Source: F22 sp963678855
GTDB taxonomy: Bacteria; Bacteroidota; Bacteroidia; Bacteroidales; Bacteroidaceae
Reading direction: 5' to 3'
Assembly: GCA_963678855.1 (NCBI GenBank)
Contig: OY787448.1
Coordinates: forward strand, 868,001-932,000
DNA: 64,000 bases
The notes beneath the pieces were generated by a model that saw nothing but the letters and a program-made list of their open reading frames with translations, was not told the origin of the DNA and ran no database searches. Numbering within the stretch: the first letter of the stretch is position 1; every line of letters starts with the position of its first letter. Positions 60,965-64,000 of the stretch are shown in pieces. The translations under genes and the position numbers were made by a program.

Positions 60965-62944
60965 TTAATTTGTTCTTTCTTCACGTAGCAAACTCCCATA
61001 CCCTTGATTTAGATAACCATACTCGCTGCTATATCGGAACATCTGAGTATCGTAATCTTCATCATAATCTACTTGCACGTCTACAATCTTCTCATTTTCA
61101 TCGTAGATGGGTGTATAGCGTGGGTTGACAAAACCTTTATATGGAGCGATATTCAATGTACCATAGCGCTCCAAGACTTCCTTATGAATGTCAGCATCAA
61201 TTTGTACTCCATAATTTTCAACCAATTCACGCGCAGCTTCATAGTCTCCGCTAGACTTGATATGTTGTACCAAAGCAAGCAGTTCACCAAAGAGTTCACG
61301 CAATGCTTCGTAGTCATTCACTTGTACATAAGTTTTTCCTTCCTTTTGTACAAGTGCCACAATTTGCTTCTCACGTCCTTTCTCGTATACCCACTGAGCA
61401 ATCAACTGGCGGTTGCGCATATGCGATTCCTCCACGACTGCACCTGGTTGAATGCGTACTAGTTGAGTCATTAACCCATTCATCAAGTACGTATAATAAG
61501 CAGGCTTATACGCATCTTCTGTAGGCATCAGTCCTAGTTCCACGAGTTTCTTATCTGCCATAAAGTACAAAGCAAACAAATCGGCACGAGCTTCTTCAAC
61601 AGTTGCCCCATGTGCTTTCAGAGCATCTTCACTGACACCAGGAAGCAACTTACCTGAGCCGTGTCCCACACATTCATGCAAGTCTGTGTGCAAATCATCT
61701 GTGATTGAACCATAGGCTTCGATAGCCGCAAGTGTTTCTCCATCAATGACATATTCTTTTAAGAATCCATTACCCTTAGAAGCATCATGATATGCTTTCG
61801 TGATATTAGCCAATGTCACAGATTTTGATCCGTGCTTGCTGCGAATCCAGTTGGCATTAGGCAAGTTGATGCCAATAGCCGTATGAGGAAACAAATCACC
61901 AGCTAAGATAGCCGCCGTAATCACTTTGGCACTGACTCCCTGCACGCTGTCCTTCTTATAATCAGGATTGACAGGACTATGGTCTTCAAACCATTGAGCA
62001 TACTCACTAATCGTCTCTGTACGTTTTGTCGCTTCATTATCTTTGAAGTTCACTAGTGACTCCCAGCTTGCTTTAATGCCAAGAGGATCACCATATGTTT
62101 CGATAAAGCCATTGATAAAGTCTACATGACTATCCGTGTCATTAACCCAAGCGATGCTATAGTCATCAAAAATTTCCAAATCACCTGTTTGATAATACGC
62201 TGTCAACAAAGCAATAACTTCTTTCTGTGCATCGTTCTCTGCGACAGCTTGCGCACGCTCCAACCAATACACAATTCGAGAGATAGCTGGACCATACAAT
62301 CCACCTACCTTATAGACTTCTTCGTAATATTCATTATTCTTTCCACGACGCAAGATGCTATTCAAGCCATAAGATGGACATTCATCTTGTCCTGCTTTCT
62401 TACGACTATAGTAAAGTGATGCATCGCGTTGATTCAAGCCGTTTCCATAATAGTTACAGGCACTTGTCAACACCAAATCTTCACCATCTTTTTGATTGAC
62501 TTGCTTTGGCGCCACATCAGCCATAAAGATATACGGATATAGATGCTGATACAGTGTTTCTACCGTCTCACTACCATAAACAGGTAAAACTTGCACAGGC
62601 GTATTGCGCAACATATGATTGAACTCCTGTGGTGTACATTCCATAGGCATTTTCTCCATACCATAATGATGATGGATTCCACTAGAGAACCAAACACGAC
62701 GCAGATATGTATGCAATGCTTTATACGCTTTGCTTTCTTTATCGCCTTGGTAATGTAAGAAAATAGCTTCTAGGGTACGACGCAATAATAGATTGAGTTC
62801 ACCATGTTGATCAAACAAGATATCTCGACCACACAAGGCAGCTTCAGATAAATAGTAAATCAACTCTTTTTGCTTGACGGGTAAAGCGTCAAATCCTGCC
62901 ACTTTATAGGACAGGATTTCTATATCAGCGAATCGGGTATTCAT
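60965..62944 (-). CDS. dipeptidyl-peptidase III (M49 family)
   Basis: 659 aa zinc exopeptidase that removes N-terminal dipeptides. The M49 zinc motif HECVGHGSGKLLPG (HExxGH) is at about residues 421-434, and the second motif EEARADLFALYFM at about 450-462. Close in length to the characterised Bacteroides thetaiotaomicron enzyme, whose motif is HECLGH, but no signal peptide or lipobox is visible here (MNTRFADIEILSYKVAGF), so it should be cytoplasmic. Probably finishes digestion of imported oligopeptides. Full promoter at 62985-63016. Confidence 0.95.
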   Translation of the reverse strand: MNTRFADIEILSYKVAGFDALPVKQKELIYYLSEAALCGRDILFDQHGELNLLLRRTLEAIFLHYQGDKESKAYKALHTYLRRVWFSSGIHHHYGMEKMPMECTPQEFNHMLRNTPVQVLPVYGSETVETLYQHLYPYIFMADVAPKQVNQKDGEDLVLTSACNYYGNGLNQRDASLYYSRKKAGQDECPSYGLNSILRRGKNNEYYEEVYKVGGLYGPAISRIVYWLERAQAVAENDAQKEVIALLTAYYQTGDLEIFDDYSIAWVNDTDSHVDFINGFIETYGDPLGIKASWESLVNFKDNEATKRTETISEYAQWFEDHSPVNPDYKKDSVQGVSAKVITAAILAGDLFPHTAIGINLPNANWIRSKHGSKSVTLANITKAYHDASKGNGFLKEYVIDGETLAAIEAYGSITDDLHTDLHECVGHGSGKLLPGVSEDALKAHGATVEEARADLFALYFMADKKLVELGLMPTEDAYKPAYYTYLMNGLMTQLVRIQPGAVVEESHMRNRQLIAQWVYEKGREKQIVALVQKEGKTYVQVNDYEALRELFGELLALVQHIKSSGDYEAARELVENYGVQIDADIHKEVLERYGTLNIAPYKGFVNPRYTPIYDENEKIVDVQVDYDEDYDTQMFRYSSEYGYLNQGYGSLLREERTN

Positions 62945-62984
62945 ATGATGATGTTTATTTCTTAGTACGTATAAAACCGAAATG

Positions 62985-63016
62985 CAAACTTACTTATTAT
63001 TTCATAGGTGGCCAAA
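62985..63016 (-). promoter_or_regulatory. promoter of dpp III (TTTG-N20-TAAGTTTG)
   Basis: Minus strand TTTG (63016-63013), 20 bases, TAAGTTTG (62992-62985): full consensus. The -33 TTTG lies inside the 3' arm of the upstream terminator stem. Confidence 0.8.
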
Positions 63017-63045
63017 TTGAGAGTCATAAAAACGCTCAATTTGGC
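63011..63045 (-). terminator. hairpin after the SNF2-family helicase gene
   Basis: GCCAAATTGAG (63011-63021) pairs perfectly with CTCAATTTGGC (63035-63045). It starts one base past the helicase stop codon. On the minus strand no T run follows, so it may be a weak or factor-assisted terminator. Confidence 0.65.
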
Positions 63046-63046
63046 T

Positions 63047-64000
63047 TTATTTAGGGGTCAATAAACGCAGCATTTCTTGTGGAGTCAATTGGGTAGCCAT
63101 GCTACTGCCTTCTAGCAATGTATCAGCCATCGAGCGCTTCTCCTCGTGCATCTCTAGAATCTGCTCTTCAATAGTATTGGTAGAGACCATGCGATACACG
63201 GTCACTGGTTTGGCTTGCCCTATTCGATAGGCTCTATCCGTGGCTTGCGACTCGATAGCTGGATTCCACCATGGGTCTAGATGAATAACAAAGTCGGCAG
63301 TTGTCAAGTTCAGCCCTACTCCACCTGCTTTCAAACTAATCAAGAAGATACGGGTTTCGCCTTTATTAAACTCTTCAACTAGTTGTGCACGCTGCCTTGT
63401 ACTCTGACTTCCATCCAAATACAGATAGGACACTCCAACTTGTTCCAGTTGCTCTTTCACCAAAGAAAGGTGGCGCGTAAACTGACTAAACACTAAGGCG
63501 ATATGATTATTCGCTTGCAAGCGGTCTACCACTTCCATAAATCGCGTCATCTTGGACGATTCAACTTTTGATTGTGGATGTATCAATCTAGGATGGCAAG
63601 ACAGCTGGCGTAATTTATTGATTTCAGTCAGTGCAGTTACCATACTTATATTCCCACTATCCAAAGTTTCCAAAGCATGCGTACGCACCGCTTCATAGAG
63701 CACGCGTTCTTTATCCGACAGCTCTACATGGATATTAATCTCCGTCTTAAGAGGTAGTTCTTTGGCCACCTCTCCTTTGGTACGACGAAGAATAAAGGGT
63801 TGCAGCATCGTTTTTAATCGTTGATGCTTGGCTTCATTCTCGTTTTTCTCTGCACCTTGCACATAAGTAGACACAAAATGTTTGTAGCTACCCAAAAGAC
63901 TAGGTACAGCAATATCAAAGAGGTTCCAAATCTCAGCAAGATGGTTTTGTACAGGCGTACCCGTGAGCAACAGCGTAAAGTCTGCTTCTATCTGCTTAAC
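63047..64000 (-). CDS. SNF2/DEAD-box family helicase, C-terminal part (cut by window edge)
   Basis: The frame is open to the window end at 64000, giving 317 residues, so the start and the N-terminal DExx motifs lie outside. Recognisable SNF2 motifs are LLTGTPVQNHLAEIWNLFD (motif III region, about 11-29), FILRRTKGEVAKELPLKTE, LRQLSCHPRL (motif IV side), LVFSQFTRHLSLV, LISLKAGGVGLNLTTADFVI (motif V) and DPWWNPAIESQATDRAYRIG (motif VI). Such ATPases remodel or translocate on DNA. No methylase or nuclease gene is adjacent within the window, so a defence role cannot be claimed. Confidence 0.93.
   Translation of the reverse strand, partial: VKQIEADFTLLLTGTPVQNHLAEIWNLFDIAVPSLLGSYKHFVSTYVQGAEKNENEAKHQRLKTMLQPFILRRTKGEVAKELPLKTEINIHVELSDKERVLYEAVRTHALETLDSGNISMVTALTEINKLRQLSCHPRLIHPQSKVESSKMTRFMEVVDRLQANNHIALVFSQFTRHLSLVKEQLEQVGVSYLYLDGSQSTRQRAQLVEEFNKGETRIFLISLKAGGVGLNLTTADFVIHLDPWWNPAIESQATDRAYRIGQAKPVTVYRMVSTNTIEEQILEMHEEKRSMADTLLEGSSMATQLTPQEMLRLLTPK

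Noticed and set aside
63047..64000. Defence island or restriction-linked SNF2 system
   Set aside because: Only the C-terminal part of one SNF2-type helicase is visible, with no methylase, nuclease or phage-defence partner among its neighbours here.

Overview
The window reads as a chromosomal segment of a Bacteroidota (Bacteroidetes) bacterium, order Bacteroidales; I cannot fix the genus. Evidence: a SusC/SusD outer-membrane import operon, GldE, an RprY/RprX two-component pair, a class III fructose-1,6-bisphosphatase, a Bacteroidetes-type ilv operon with an embedded acyl-ACP thioesterase, weak or absent Shine-Dalgarno sequences, and many copies of the phylum's promoter (TTTG, 19-21 nt, TAnnTTTG). 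The DNA is moderately AT-rich and mostly ordinary core genome; the accessory-looking parts are 11.5-12.6 kb and 21.5-30.4 kb.

Layout. 1-2030: recQ (cut by the window edge) and recJ on the minus strand. 2114-7666 (+): a Sua5/YrdC-family gene, then a ClC transporter with CBS domains, fmt, rpe and a compact comEC. 7656-9419 (-): ispE and a voltage-gated K+ channel. dnaB (+) follows, then two identical tRNA-Ser(UGA) genes with a clear promoter and terminator. 11.6-12.6 kb is gene-poor, with a small HTH protein, a perfect 24-bp palindrome and direct repeats. 12.6-14.8 kb (-): ptb and buk, the last steps of butyrate formation. 14.8-17.2 kb (+): LD-carboxypeptidase, an M28/glutaminyl-cyclase lipoprotein and sufE. 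17.2-19.7 kb (-): HAD hydrolase, ribF and a CPBP protease. 19.9-21.5 kb (+): a TGS/uridine-kinase-like protein. 21.5-22.9 kb has no intact gene: a tandem 23-bp dyad array, a gene remnant, and what looks like a decayed group IIC intron placed directly after a transcription terminator. 22.9-30.3 kb (-): SusC, SusD, a HExxH lipoprotein and a DUF4302-type lipoprotein, one nutrient-capture operon.

30.7-36.8 kb (-): ilvD-ilvB-ilvN-thioesterase-ilvC, the common valine/isoleucine pathway. Then a SlyD-like FKBP (+), purT, class III fbp, a LolC/E-type permease, an aminotransferase, an ABC-F protein and a DUF3805/3806-type protein (-). 46.7-49.0 kb (+): rprY-rprX. 49.0-53.1 kb (-): PPTase, gldE, ssb, an RsmI-like methylase and fabI. 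M48 lipoprotein (-) and a Ca2+ P-type ATPase (+) are divergent. 56.8-64 kb (-): a second 23-bp repeat array, 5-FTHF cyclo-ligase, then fur-purA-yugP, an AlkD-like HEAT protein, dipeptidyl peptidase III and the 3' part of a SNF2-family helicase.

The most unusual signals are the two unrelated-in-sequence but identically built 23-bp tandem dyad arrays (both with CATG recurring every 23 bp, both just after a plus-strand stop codon), the intron relic, and several promoters placed so close to ATG that leaderless mRNAs are expected. No CRISPR array, prophage, intact insertion sequence or recognised defence system was seen.
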